Of a stretch of DNA of 64,000 nucleotides, positions 27,574 to 35,589 are shown one piece after another (within the stretch, counting starts at the first letter, position 1; each line of letters starts with the position of its first letter). The position numbers were made by a program, and so were the translations under genes. This DNA comes from Ruminococcaceae bacterium AB4001 (GTDB taxonomy: Bacteria; Bacillota; Clostridia; Saccharofermentanales; Saccharofermentanaceae). Under the pieces are notes generated by a model that saw nothing but the letters and a program-made list of their open reading frames with translations, was not told where the DNA came from and did no database searches. The stretch spans positions 1-64,000 of the forward strand of contig JHXJ01000015.1 of NCBI GenBank assembly GCA_000621765.1, in the 5' to 3' direction.

Positions 27574-27676
27574 CAAGAATTTAACGATAAACATTAAAAA
27601 TTATTCGAAGAGCGTTATGATGACGGGCTGCTATGTTTTTTAATGCGATTAAGAAAACAATATGATCATGGAGAAG

Positions 27677-27783
27677 AAAAATACAGACAAATGACCGGCG
27701 TGCGGTAATTCTGTAGTGAAAATTTGGCTTGGTAGTGAAAAAAATACAGACAAATGACCGCTATGCGGTAATTTTGTAGTGAA
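27677..27783. repeat. 63-bp-period repeat, left pair
   Basis: Two 44-bp copies (27677-27720 and 27740-27783) match at 40 positions and start exactly 63 bp apart. Each contains a short ACCG/CGGT hairpin followed by TAATTYTGTAGTGAA. The rest of 27574-27998 is AT-rich and shows no gene. Confidence 0.85.
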
Positions 27784-27998
27784 TAATAAAACCTAATCAA
27801 AAGTTATAGGGATAAGATCAGTAAAACTGTTTTCGTGGCATGGTTGGCCTTGGATTGTGAACAAAACCGACAAACCCGACAAGCATTTTCGCAACTAGAG
27901 CATTTTACCCCCGAAAATTGAGACTATAAGCTATTTTATGAGACTGGGTATCCCTTATAAAATATTAGTGAATAGTATGAACTGATAGGGGGGAGGTC

Positions 27999-28802
27999 AT
28001 GAACAATATAATTCTTCCAATGAAAGTTCACGCGGTAAAACTCGACTACCGCAGACGCATTTTGGAATCAATGATGCATGGATACTTTTCTGCAAGAGGA
28101 GGAAAGAAAGTGGTAGTAATTACTTACGATCCTGATAATCCGAAATGTAGTACTAAGAATACGAGACGTTTCTTTGTTTCAACCAAGAGGGGCAGAGCAT
28201 ATTCTGAGGAAATAGCGAAGTATATGAAAGTTAAGCAAGAGTATGATTTATTACTCAACAGTTGGGAATCAATTTATAGTATGCCTCCGCCGAGAATCAA
28301 CTTTCCGATTGTCCAGTTCGCAGATCCGCATGGCATGAATAATGAATTCTTTAAAAGACAGGTGGGTTGTCTTGGCAAGTATAAATCAGATAATCCAACT
28401 GTCAGCGATCACGGAGAGCTGAAGTCGAAAAACGAACAGATAGGAGCAGACTTATTGAAACGGTTGGATATACCTTTCAAATACGAGACGGAAGTATATC
28501 TGGAATCTATCGAGGAGACGATCAATCCTGATTATCTTATAAACTTTTATGAGATTAACAGATGTTCCTATTTAGAAATCTTGGGAATGAATGACAAGAT
28601 AGGTTATTCGATAAGGACAGCAACAAAGATTACAGGTTTTTCTAAAGATTCTTACAGACCCGGCAGGGAAGTCATATATGTGCATGTATATGATAGAAAT
28701 AACTTTGATGAAGATTATTTTGTCAGTCAGGTTTTGTCGGCATTTAACGATATGATCCCGGACAGTGCGATCATGTGGGATACAATACCGACCGCGGTAT
28801 AA
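27999..28802 (+). CDS. PD-(D/E)XK nuclease-like protein
   Basis: The 267-residue protein has an N-terminal region without recognised motifs and a C-terminal half that resembles the restriction-endonuclease-like fold seen in many clostridial accessory proteins. In order, there is a helix with Glu (LKSKNEQIGADLLKRL, about 141-156), then YETEVYL, the acidic strand NPDYLI (Asp 178), and YLEILGMND (Glu 193). The usual Lys after the second acid is not obvious. GGGGGGAGG precedes the ATG. It is AT-richer than neighbours, stands alone and is flanked by related repeats, all signs of horizontal transfer. Its target is unknown. Confidence 0.55.
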   Translation: MNNIILPMKVHAVKLDYRRRILESMMHGYFSARGGKKVVVITYDPDNPKCSTKNTRRFFVSTKRGRAYSEEIAKYMKVKQEYDLLLNSWESIYSMPPPRINFPIVQFADPHGMNNEFFKRQVGCLGKYKSDNPTVSDHGELKSKNEQIGADLLKRLDIPFKYETEVYLESIEETINPDYLINFYEINRCSYLEILGMNDKIGYSIRTATKITGFSKDSYRPGREVIYVHVYDRNNFDEDYFVSQVLSAFNDMIPDSAIMWDTIPTAV

Positions 28803-28827
28803 GATCAGATATAATTTTTTATATAAG

Positions 28828-28938
28828 AAAAATCACCGCCTTTTGCACTGCCGGCGGTGATTCTATAGTGAATATCTGACTTGGTTGTAAAATATGTACT
28901 GCCCAATGCACTGTTGGCGGTGATTCTGGCGTGAATAG
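28828..28938. repeat. 63-bp-period repeat, right pair
   Basis: Two degenerate copies related to the left pair lie just after the nuclease-like gene. The block GGCGGTGATTCT occurs at 28853 and 28916, again 63 bp apart, followed by TATAGTGAAT or GGCGTGAATAG. The first copy forms a TCACCGCC/GGCGGTGA hairpin. Confidence 0.75.
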
Positions 28939-28961
28939 TATTTCAAATATTTGAAAAATCC

Positions 28962-29684
28962 TTATGCGTTCTTCCACGGTCTGACTTTGTCGAGCCATCC
29001 GTTGGCTTTCCAGTATTTGAAATCAGTATATTCCGGGTTTTCTTTTCCGAGCCCTGTCTGCATAGAGCGGACCATGTAGAACTTTGCCTTTGTTATCAGG
29101 TTCGTGTGTGCCGGCTTGCTGTAGTCGATGGCAGCGAATTTCTTGGCTGTGGAAGTGAGTTTGGATGTGAATGAAGCGCGTTTTTTCTCGGGTATCTTAT
29201 CCCATTTGACATCGCTCATAAGCCTAAACGAGACTGTCTTGATGTAGCTTATTCCCCACCATGAAAGACTGTCTTTTATGTCCTTGGCGGTTGAGCTTCC
29301 ACCGGCACCGAGACACTGAGTGATGATCACTGCACGCTTGCCGAACATCTCTTTGGCAGGGCGGTGCGGTATCCATCTGTATCCGAAGTGATCGAGCATT
29401 GCCTTCATCGCGCCCGTGGTGTGGAAAACGTATGCAGGTGATGTGAATACGAGAAGATCTGCTTCATGTAAAGCCTTTTCTATGGGCTGAATGTACTTGG
29501 CATCCTTGCAGAGATTCTGGTCTTTTCCGAAGCATGTGATGCATCCTGCGCAGAAGTTCGGACAGTCTCTTGGAAGGTAGAATTCCGTTATTTCCGCATT
29601 GCCTTTGAACTGCTCCAGGAATATTTCCTTAAGGCGATAGGTGACACCTTTTTTCTCGGTGCCGTTTATTACTGTTATCTTCAT
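28962..29684 (-). CDS. Flavodoxin-fold NAD(P)H-dependent oxidoreductase
   Basis: The 240-residue protein has the NADPH-dependent FMN reductase/flavodoxin fold, with the FMN phosphate loop at NGTEKKGVTYRL (about 7-18), CAGCITCFGK (about 45-54) and the second flavin loop SPAYVFHTTGAMKAMLDHF (about 82-100). Such enzymes reduce quinones, nitro- or azo-compounds. The Cys-rich loop is typical of the iron-sulfur-flavoprotein-like branch. Its start overlaps the stop of the TetR gene by four bases (ATGA), so both are one operon. Confidence 0.85.
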   Translation of the reverse strand: MKITVINGTEKKGVTYRLKEIFLEQFKGNAEITEFYLPRDCPNFCAGCITCFGKDQNLCKDAKYIQPIEKALHEADLLVFTSPAYVFHTTGAMKAMLDHFGYRWIPHRPAKEMFGKRAVIITQCLGAGGSSTAKDIKDSLSWWGISYIKTVSFRLMSDVKWDKIPEKKRASFTSKLTSTAKKFAAIDYSKPAHTNLITKAKFYMVRSMQTGLGKENPEYTDFKYWKANGWLDKVRPWKNA

Positions 29685-30301
29685 TTATTTGTTCTCCCGT
29701 AAAGTCTGTTGAATTGTTTTATGTGTTCGTCTAATGTCTCAAGCGCCTTGGGTTCGCGTGAAGGATCTCTGTCACAAATCGTGAGCAGGTAGTAGATCGG
29801 CGCGTAGAAGTGCAGAGTCATTATGGCGACGTTATCTGTCTTAAGCAGGCCTGAAGCTGCGACCATACCCAAAAGCATTCCCTGATAAGTCATCGGATCG
29901 TCGACATAGAGCTTGGTATATATGTCCGCGAGTTCTTTGTCCTGGAACTGTTCGATCGTGAGCATCTTCCGGAAACGTTTGTTGTAGTCGTCGTGAAGGT
30001 AGTAGAGGAAGAATTCGCGTCCCAGCTTCAGCAGGTGTTCTTCCGACATATCCATGTATATTTTGGAATCGGCTGCCGCATCAGTTCCGTTGATGTTCAT
30101 TGCTTTTGCCTGTTCTTCGAATCTTTGGTTCATTTCATCGATAATGGCATCGAAGATTGCTCTCTTGTTCTTGTAATGCTTATAAAGAGAGGGCGCCTTA
30201 ATGCCGACACGCTCAGCTATCTCACCGACAAAAACATTTGCATAACCTTTCTCAGAGAAGAGGGTTAATGCTTCATCAAGTATCCGTTTTTTAGTATCCA
30301 T
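29681..30301 (-). CDS. TetR-family repressor of the oxidoreductase operon
   Basis: The 206-residue protein has an N-terminal TetR helix-turn-helix (about 5-50, GEIAERVGIKAPSLYKHYKN) and a helical sensor domain. GTGAGGAC lies just before the ATG. It is followed without a gap by the oxidoreductase. Two palindromes sit in its own promoter, so it almost certainly represses the operon until a reactive small molecule binds. The inducer is unknown. Confidence 0.88.
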   Translation of the reverse strand: MDTKKRILDEALTLFSEKGYANVFVGEIAERVGIKAPSLYKHYKNKRAIFDAIIDEMNQRFEEQAKAMNINGTDAAADSKIYMDMSEEHLLKLGREFFLYYLHDDYNKRFRKMLTIEQFQDKELADIYTKLYVDDPMTYQGMLLGMVAASGLLKTDNVAIMTLHFYAPIYYLLTICDRDPSREPKALETLDEHIKQFNRLYGRTNK

Positions 30302-30318
30302 AATGTCCTCACAAGATT

Positions 30319-30368
30319 GGCTAATTCAAATTAGCCAGATTATAGGCTAATTACGATTAGCTTGTCAA
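30319..30368 (-). promoter_or_regulatory. Consensus promoter covered by two TetR operators
   Basis: On the minus strand TTGACA (30368-30363) and TATAAT (30344-30339) have an 18-base spacer. The spacer itself is a palindrome (30345-30362, GCTAAT/ATTAGC arms). A second perfect palindrome, GGCTAATTCAAATTAGCC, covers the start site (30319-30336). Both promoter boxes match consensus exactly, so unrepressed expression should be strong. Confidence 0.9.
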
Positions 30369-30400
30369 GAGAGATTTTTTGTTTACGAAAAACAGGCATG

Positions 30401-30439
30401 CAAAAACGGCACCCTATACATATAAGAACAGGATGCCGT
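30401..30439 (-). terminator. Terminator of the Sel1/J/HIRAN operon
   Basis: A 10-bp stem with one mismatch (30439-30430 with 30415-30406 on the minus strand) is followed by TTTTTG. It lies 24 bases after the HIRAN stop codon. Confidence 0.75.
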
Positions 30440-30462
30440 CTTGATTTGCTTTTATAATGTCG

Positions 30463-30855
30463 TCAGAAATCAACGAGATAGATGCTTACTGCAATCTTGG
30501 TAAATGAACCCTTATGCTCGATACCGGTGATCTTTGCAGAGAGCTTTTTGCCCGCATCCATCAGGCGCGCGAAAACGATGTTGTCTTTCTCCGGGACATA
30601 TCCTACTTTCTTCTTGTCTTTAGAGAGGATCATGATCGCGTTCTGATCGAACTTGTTCTCTTCTCTTACAAGAAACAGATAATCGCCTTCTTTTATTTCA
30701 TCGAGAACGGTTTGATCCGCAAGGTGAGAGGTGCCTGCGACGAAGGAGTCGAAAAGATGTATCTCCTGTGTCAGAGGCTTCAAGAGCTCGCCGATACCGT
30801 CTTCCGCAGCTTTGCTTACGAGTCCGGTCTCAAATTTTGCCAATTCATTTGCCAT
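30463..30855 (-). CDS. HIRAN-domain protein
   Basis: The 130-residue protein is little more than a HIRAN domain (about 33-128): GTSH, LFLVREENKFDQNAI (60-74), VGYVPEKDN (84-92). HIRAN domains bind DNA ends, single-stranded 3' ends in the case of HLTF. As a stand-alone protein its role is unknown; repair or defence is plausible. GGAG six bases before the ATG lies inside the end of the J-domain gene, one base away, so it is translated from the same message. Confidence 0.85.
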   Translation of the reverse strand: MANELAKFETGLVSKAAEDGIGELLKPLTQEIHLFDSFVAGTSHLADQTVLDEIKEGDYLFLVREENKFDQNAIMILSKDKKKVGYVPEKDNIVFARLMDAGKKLSAKITGIEHKGSFTKIAVSIYLVDF

Positions 30856-30856
30856 A

Positions 30857-31612
30857 TCAATCTCCTGTCAAAAGATCTTCCAGGATCTTTTCCAATTCCT
30901 TCTGGTATCTTTTGAATTCGTTTGTCTGATCGACCAGATCCTTTATGCGCTGATTCTTCTCTTCTGCGTCTTCAAGAAGAAATTTGTAGTTATAGGGATC
31001 AGTCGTGATAATCTGATTTATCTGTTCTTCGAGCTTTTTTATCTTCTCTCCGATATTCTCGATCACGATGCTGGTCTTGTCAAAACCGCGGTCGTTCAAT
31101 GCTTTGTTTGCAAGGACTTGCAGCTCTTCTATCCTTTCAAGATCATTGCATTTATAAGCGGTAACTACCTCGTTCCAGATATCCTTAAGAACCGGATCCT
31201 TGGCTGTCTCCGGATTGATGTCGGGATGCAGGACCTTTGCGATCTCCCTGTATATCTTCTTGATCTTCTCAACATGATAAAGAGGAATGGTTTCAGTCAT
31301 TTTAGAATTCTCGTGATCCTTGATCATGGTCTTAAGTTCTTCGTAATAAGACTGCATCTGGATATTGACCAGGGCATCGATTGCTTCCCTGTCCGGTTTA
31401 AGTCCCTTGTTGATCTCAGCCTGAGTAAATGCGATCAGTTTTTTCAGTCTGATGCATTCGATCTTGGCCTCGAAAAGATCGATAAGATATTTACCGAAAA
31501 CTCTTATGTATTCCTCATACCAATGAAAAGCTTCCTTCTCGAACTTATCTTTCCGGAGAAGGAGTTCTTCGTATTGCGGATAGTCGCCGAAAGCAAGCTT
31601 TATAAGATCCAT
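30857..31612 (-). CDS. J-domain-like coiled-coil protein
   Basis: The 251-residue protein has a long helical N-terminal half, a J-domain-like segment (about 115-160, YREIAKVLHPDINPETAKD, with HPD at 129-131) and a C-terminal coiled coil (about 185-250). The HPD triplet is what J proteins use to stimulate Hsp70 ATPase. No Gly/Phe or zinc region follows, so it is a specialised co-chaperone at most. I prefer ATG 31612, with GGAG seven bases upstream, over a TTG six bases earlier. It lies two bases after the Sel1 gene. Confidence 0.75.
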   Translation of the reverse strand: MDLIKLAFGDYPQYEELLLRKDKFEKEAFHWYEEYIRVFGKYLIDLFEAKIECIRLKKLIAFTQAEINKGLKPDREAIDALVNIQMQSYYEELKTMIKDHENSKMTETIPLYHVEKIKKIYREIAKVLHPDINPETAKDPVLKDIWNEVVTAYKCNDLERIEELQVLANKALNDRGFDKTSIVIENIGEKIKKLEEQINQIITTDPYNYKFLLEDAEEKNQRIKDLVDQTNEFKRYQKELEKILEDLLTGD

Positions 31613-31614
31613 TA

Positions 31615-32502
31615 TCAATCTCCATTCTGAAGGAAGAAGTTGTCCAGATCATAATACAGGTCAGTGAGAAGCTCCTCATTAATTGATGCCTTTTTGAAGA
31701 AGTCGTCAATGTTCCTGTACCACTGTCCTTCGAAGTTAATTACATACTCGCCGTTCTCTTCAACGCACGATACTTTATGAGGTTTCCCGTTAGCCCTGAA
31801 TGAAATGGTGCAGGGCTTGGTAAGCCAGTAATAGAGGTCGAAAAGACCGATCTCAATAGGATCAGGTTCGATGAGTTTATACAGATCTTCGATAAGCCAT
31901 TTCATGATGTTGAGATTGCCGAAGAAAGGACTGTGGACTATGCGCTGCGCAAGGAAGTCTTTGGCACTGAGATAAAGATCAATGGCTTCATCGGTGTTGC
32001 CTTCTTCTGCTTCGATAGCAGCGAGCCTTGTAAAGATCTCGGGGAGGGGATCGTAGAGCATCCTGGCGTTCTTAACCTTCGGATAAAGCTCTCTGATTAT
32101 CTCCTTGTACTTGGCATAATCCTTTTCGACGAAATAACCGTTCTTATACATGTCAGCTATCTTGTACTGCGCAACGATATTGCCTTTTTCGGCTGCTGCA
32201 GAGAAATACTTGAATGCTTTCTCATAATCTTTCTGTCCGGTCCTTCCGTAATACCAGACATAACCGAGACATTCATTTGCTTCATCGTATCCGGCGGCTG
32301 CGGCCATATCGTAATACTTGAGCGCGAGATCGAAGATGCGCTTGCCGTAATAGTAGCCTCCCAGATGCATCATGTAGCGGGGATCTGCGGTCTGGCGGAT
32401 CATGAATTCCAGAGCTTCGATAAACTCAAATTCTTCATCGTCTGTGGCATTCTCCCTGTCGGAAAAAGAGCGGATGATATCCTTTGCTTCCCTGATGGTC
32501 AT
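31615..32502 (-). CDS. Sel1-like repeat protein
   Basis: The 295-residue protein has Sel1/TPR-type helical repeats (about 35-180: YYYGKRIFDLALKYYDMAAA, LGYVWYYGRTGQKDYEKAF, IADMYKNGYFVEKDYAKY). Such repeats are protein-binding scaffolds. The last 110 residues lack repeats. AAGGGGGA precedes the ATG, and a TATAAT lies about 25 bases upstream of the start (32533-32528). It is the first gene of a three-gene operon with the J-domain and HIRAN proteins. Confidence 0.8.
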   Translation of the reverse strand: MTIREAKDIIRSFSDRENATDDEEFEFIEALEFMIRQTADPRYMMHLGGYYYGKRIFDLALKYYDMAAAAGYDEANECLGYVWYYGRTGQKDYEKAFKYFSAAAEKGNIVAQYKIADMYKNGYFVEKDYAKYKEIIRELYPKVKNARMLYDPLPEIFTRLAAIEAEEGNTDEAIDLYLSAKDFLAQRIVHSPFFGNLNIMKWLIEDLYKLIEPDPIEIGLFDLYYWLTKPCTISFRANGKPHKVSCVEENGEYVINFEGQWYRNIDDFFKKASINEELLTDLYYDLDNFFLQNGD

Positions 32503-32726
32503 GGCCGGTCCCCCTTTTGTTTTTTATATTATATCCCCCTAAGAAAAAACATGAGTGACATTAATCGTACTAATTAAGCTGTATCGGCATGTTTTTCCAT
32601 GTTTTTCCGGCCATTTTGCCGAGCAGATTAATAACGGTGATAAAATGATCCCAGATCAGGGTGCGAGCCCCGTTTGCTCTCAGTCAATAATTATGAGAGT
32701 ATATCAGTTGAAATAAGATCAAAAAA

Positions 32727-33803
32727 GTGAGTAGGCAAGTGGCGAAAGTATTAGTCGGGATCTCCGGAGGAGTTGACAGCGCTGTTACGGCATATCTGCT
32801 GAAGGAACAGGGCTACGAAGTCATAGGCGTAACGCTCCGCACATGGGGAGCGGGTGAGGAAGATGAACGCAGCAGATGCTGTGAGATCGATGACGCGCGC
32901 CGCACTTGCGAGCTTCTGGGCATAAGATTCCATCCGCATAACTGTGTTTCTTTATTTAAGGAGAATGTCGTAAATCCTTTCGTCGATGCTTATCTTGACG
33001 GTCTGACTCCGAATCCGTGCATTGAGTGCAACAGGCACGTTAAGTGGGCCAAACTTTTGGAACTGGCAGATATCTTTAATGCCGAATATGTTGCAACCGG
33101 CCATTACGCTTTTGTCGAAAAACTCGCAAACGGAAGATACGCAGTACGTAAAGCTGACACGATCAGCAAAGACCAGACTTACATGCTTTATAAGCTCACC
33201 CAGGAGCAGCTCTCGCGCACTTTGATGCCTTTGGGTAAATATACCAAGGATGAGGTCAGGAAGATCGCAGAAGATGCAGGACTTCCCTGTGCGCACAAAG
33301 GTGATTCGCAAGAGATCTGTTTCGTAACCGAAGGCAGATATACCGACTTCATAAGTGAACATACAGGAAGAGAACTTCCGGGAGAGGGTAACTTCGTTGA
33401 TGAGGAAGGAAATGTCTTGGGAAGACATAAGGGAATTTATCAATACACGGTAGGCCAGCGTAAGGGTCTAGGGATAGCTCTGGGTTATCCTGCCTTCGTA
33501 ACAAAGATCAACGTTAAAGATAATACTGTGGTGCTCGGAACAGAAGAGTCGTTGATGTGTGATTCATTCTTCTGCAGAGACGTAAATTTCCAGAGCATAC
33601 CGGAGCCTTCAGAAGGCGAGAAAATAAGGTGCCTTGCCAAGGCGAGATACCATCAGACAGAGCGTCCCGCAACGGTTGAGATGATAAGCGCGGGAAGAGT
33701 AAAAGTCACGCTCGATGAAGCAGTGAAGGGCGTGTCGCCCGGACAGTCTGCCGTATTCTATGATGACAATGGTTGCGTAGTCGGCGGAGGCATCATCGAG
33801 TAA
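32727..33803 (+). CDS. mnmA: tRNA 2-thiouridylase MnmA
   Basis: MnmA activates U34 of certain tRNAs with ATP and inserts sulfur, giving s2U. The 358-residue protein has the PP-loop GISGGVDSAV (about 10-19), the catalytic Cys in TPNPCIECNRH (about 100), GHYA, DQTYMLY, and the second Cys in GDSQEICFV (about 197). Length is normal. The start is a GTG at 32727 or 32739; neither has a strong ribosome site. The 5' leader of about 75 bases after TGATAAAAT (32638-32646) contains a CTCTCA/TGAGAG hairpin. It heads a run of four same-strand genes. Confidence 0.95.
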   Translation: MSRQVAKVLVGISGGVDSAVTAYLLKEQGYEVIGVTLRTWGAGEEDERSRCCEIDDARRTCELLGIRFHPHNCVSLFKENVVNPFVDAYLDGLTPNPCIECNRHVKWAKLLELADIFNAEYVATGHYAFVEKLANGRYAVRKADTISKDQTYMLYKLTQEQLSRTLMPLGKYTKDEVRKIAEDAGLPCAHKGDSQEICFVTEGRYTDFISEHTGRELPGEGNFVDEEGNVLGRHKGIYQYTVGQRKGLGIALGYPAFVTKINVKDNTVVLGTEESLMCDSFFCRDVNFQSIPEPSEGEKIRCLAKARYHQTERPATVEMISAGRVKVTLDEAVKGVSPGQSAVFYDDNGCVVGGGIIE

Positions 33804-33821
33804 CATGACAAGGAGAAAAAG

Positions 33822-34502
33822 ATGAATACAGTAAATGAGAAAGTCGCAAAGAAAGGTGTCATTTTCGACATGGACGGAACAGTCTGGGACTCGTCCGAAA
33901 ATGTCGCCCGCTCATGGACAGTCAAGGTCCACGAGGCAGGATTCACGGATAAGACCGTAACGCGTGAGGATATCCAGAGCGTTATGGGAAAACCGATGGA
34001 TGTCATTGCCGATACTCTTTTCACATATACGGAAAAAGGTCCCGAACGCGATGAACTGCGTTTTGCCTGCGAGAACTATGAGAACGAATACTTAAGGGAA
34101 AACGGCGGCATCCTGTACGACGGCGTTGTCGAGACATGGCAGAAACTGAAGGACATGGGTTATCACGTCTATATCGTAAGTAACTGCCAGGCAGGATATA
34201 TTGAAGCTTTCCTGGGATACTACGGCATCGCATACGGAACTGCAGAAGACCTTGTCGAAGATATCGAATGCTATGGAAATAACTTCCTGCAAAAGGATGA
34301 GAACATCAGGCTTTTGGCTGAGCGCAACGGACTTACCGCAGCATGCTATGTCGGTGACATTCAGAGCGATTACGAAGCGACTGTCAAAGCTGGATTTCCG
34401 TTCATCCATGCGAAATACGGATTTGGCACTATCGATGCAGAAGTGCCTGTTATCAACAGTTTTGAAGAACTTATAAAGACCGTTCCCGAAGTGATCGGCT
34501 GA
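33822..34502 (+). CDS. HAD-superfamily phosphatase (phosphoglycolate-phosphatase-like)
   Basis: The 226-residue protein has HAD motif I GVIFDMDGTVWDSS (about 14-27) with both catalytic Asp residues, motif II VSNCQ (about 112) and motif IV GDIQSDYEA (about 175). The cap is the alpha-helical type of phosphoglycolate phosphatases. It removes phosphate from a small metabolite whose identity is not readable. AAGGAGAAA precedes the ATG, and it starts 18 bases after mnmA, so it is probably in the same operon. Confidence 0.88.
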   Translation: MNTVNEKVAKKGVIFDMDGTVWDSSENVARSWTVKVHEAGFTDKTVTREDIQSVMGKPMDVIADTLFTYTEKGPERDELRFACENYENEYLRENGGILYDGVVETWQKLKDMGYHVYIVSNCQAGYIEAFLGYYGIAYGTAEDLVEDIECYGNNFLQKDENIRLLAERNGLTAACYVGDIQSDYEATVKAGFPFIHAKYGFGTIDAEVPVINSFEELIKTVPEVIG

Positions 34503-34532
34503 CAAGAATATCTGAAAGAGAGGAACCACATT

Positions 34533-35588
34533 ATGCCCAAAGATGAGATCTCAATACCTTTGATACTTAAGATCGAGCGCGGCGTTACCGCACACATCGG
34601 TGAATTCCTGAAAGACGCGGAAATCACTCAGGTTACGATCCTTTTCGGAAACGGCCTGACATCAATGTTCGGCGATACTGTTTTCAAGTCGTTTGAAGAA
34701 GCCGGAGTTAAGGTCCTCCACCATCAGGAGATGGACACGGTCGACTTCAATGACATTACCAACCTTGCTTTTGAACTTCCCAATAAGACACAGGCTGTCA
34801 TCGGTATGGGAGGCGGTAAGGTAATCGATGCTGCAAAGTATATCGGATATATCCTTAGGATCCCTTTCATCAGTGTTCCGACGAGTTCTTCTTCGGACGG
34901 ATTCTCAAGTTCTTCCGCATCTCTTATCGTTGACGGACACAGAAAGTCTCTTCCTGCAAAGATGGCATACGGCATTCTTGTCGATACGGACGTCATCAAG
35001 AGCGCGCCCGTCAGGTTCCTTTATTCAGGCATCGGCGATATGGTCGCAAAGATCTCTTCGACATACGACTGGCAGCATGAGGAAGACATGGGCTATGACG
35101 AAGTGAACGATTTCGCTTTCATGGTCGCGAAAAAAGCAGTCAACTCATTTGTCAGGACGCCTTTCGAATCCGTCGAGGATGACCTGTTCCTGAAAGAGCT
35201 TTTAGACTCCCTCGCAATGAGCGGCGTCGCAAACGAGATCGCAGGCTCCAGCGCTCCTACGAGCGGCAGCGAGCACCTGATCTCGCATGCTTTGGACCAG
35301 CTTCTCGAAAAGCCCCAGCTCCACGGCGTCCAGGTAGGCATCTCGACATACATCATGTGCAAGATCTGTGATCACAGGTGGAAGAGAGTCGATGAGATCT
35401 TCACGAAAACAGGTTTCTGGGATTACTGCGCAACACTCGATCTCAAGCGTGCTGATTACAGCGCAGCCATCGACATGGCTCCTTCCATAAAGCCGCACCG
35501 TCACACATATCTTCACGAAGAAAAATACAGAGAACTCGCAAAAGAGCTTCTCACTACCGATGAAAGACTGAAGGGAATTCTTAACTGA
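34533..35588 (+). CDS. Glycerol-1-phosphate-dehydrogenase-like enzyme
   Basis: The 351-residue protein belongs to the iron-containing alcohol dehydrogenase group, closest to AraM/EgsA glycerol-1-phosphate dehydrogenases. It has the NAD-binding GMGGGKVIDAAKYIG (about 91-105), PTSSSSDGFSSSSASL and metal-ligand positions in SGSEHLISHAL and QLHGVQVG. Family members reduce dihydroxyacetone phosphate to sn-glycerol-1-phosphate, used for archaeal-type or heptaprenylglyceryl lipids. GAGAGGA precedes the ATG. It overlaps a tight operon with the ion-channel gene, which begins two bases after its stop. Confidence 0.85.
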   Translation: MPKDEISIPLILKIERGVTAHIGEFLKDAEITQVTILFGNGLTSMFGDTVFKSFEEAGVKVLHHQEMDTVDFNDITNLAFELPNKTQAVIGMGGGKVIDAAKYIGYILRIPFISVPTSSSSDGFSSSSASLIVDGHRKSLPAKMAYGILVDTDVIKSAPVRFLYSGIGDMVAKISSTYDWQHEEDMGYDEVNDFAFMVAKKAVNSFVRTPFESVEDDLFLKELLDSLAMSGVANEIAGSSAPTSGSEHLISHALDQLLEKPQLHGVQVGISTYIMCKICDHRWKRVDEIFTKTGFWDYCATLDLKRADYSAAIDMAPSIKPHRHTYLHEEKYRELAKELLTTDERLKGILN

Positions 35589-35589
35589 G

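Noticed and set aside
27677-28938. CRISPR array
   Set aside because: Only two copies per side, 63-bp period without a clean repeat/spacer boundary, and no cas genes.
30731-31630. 299-residue open frame on the plus strand
   Set aside because: It is antisense to the HIRAN and J-domain genes and is an artefact of their codon use.
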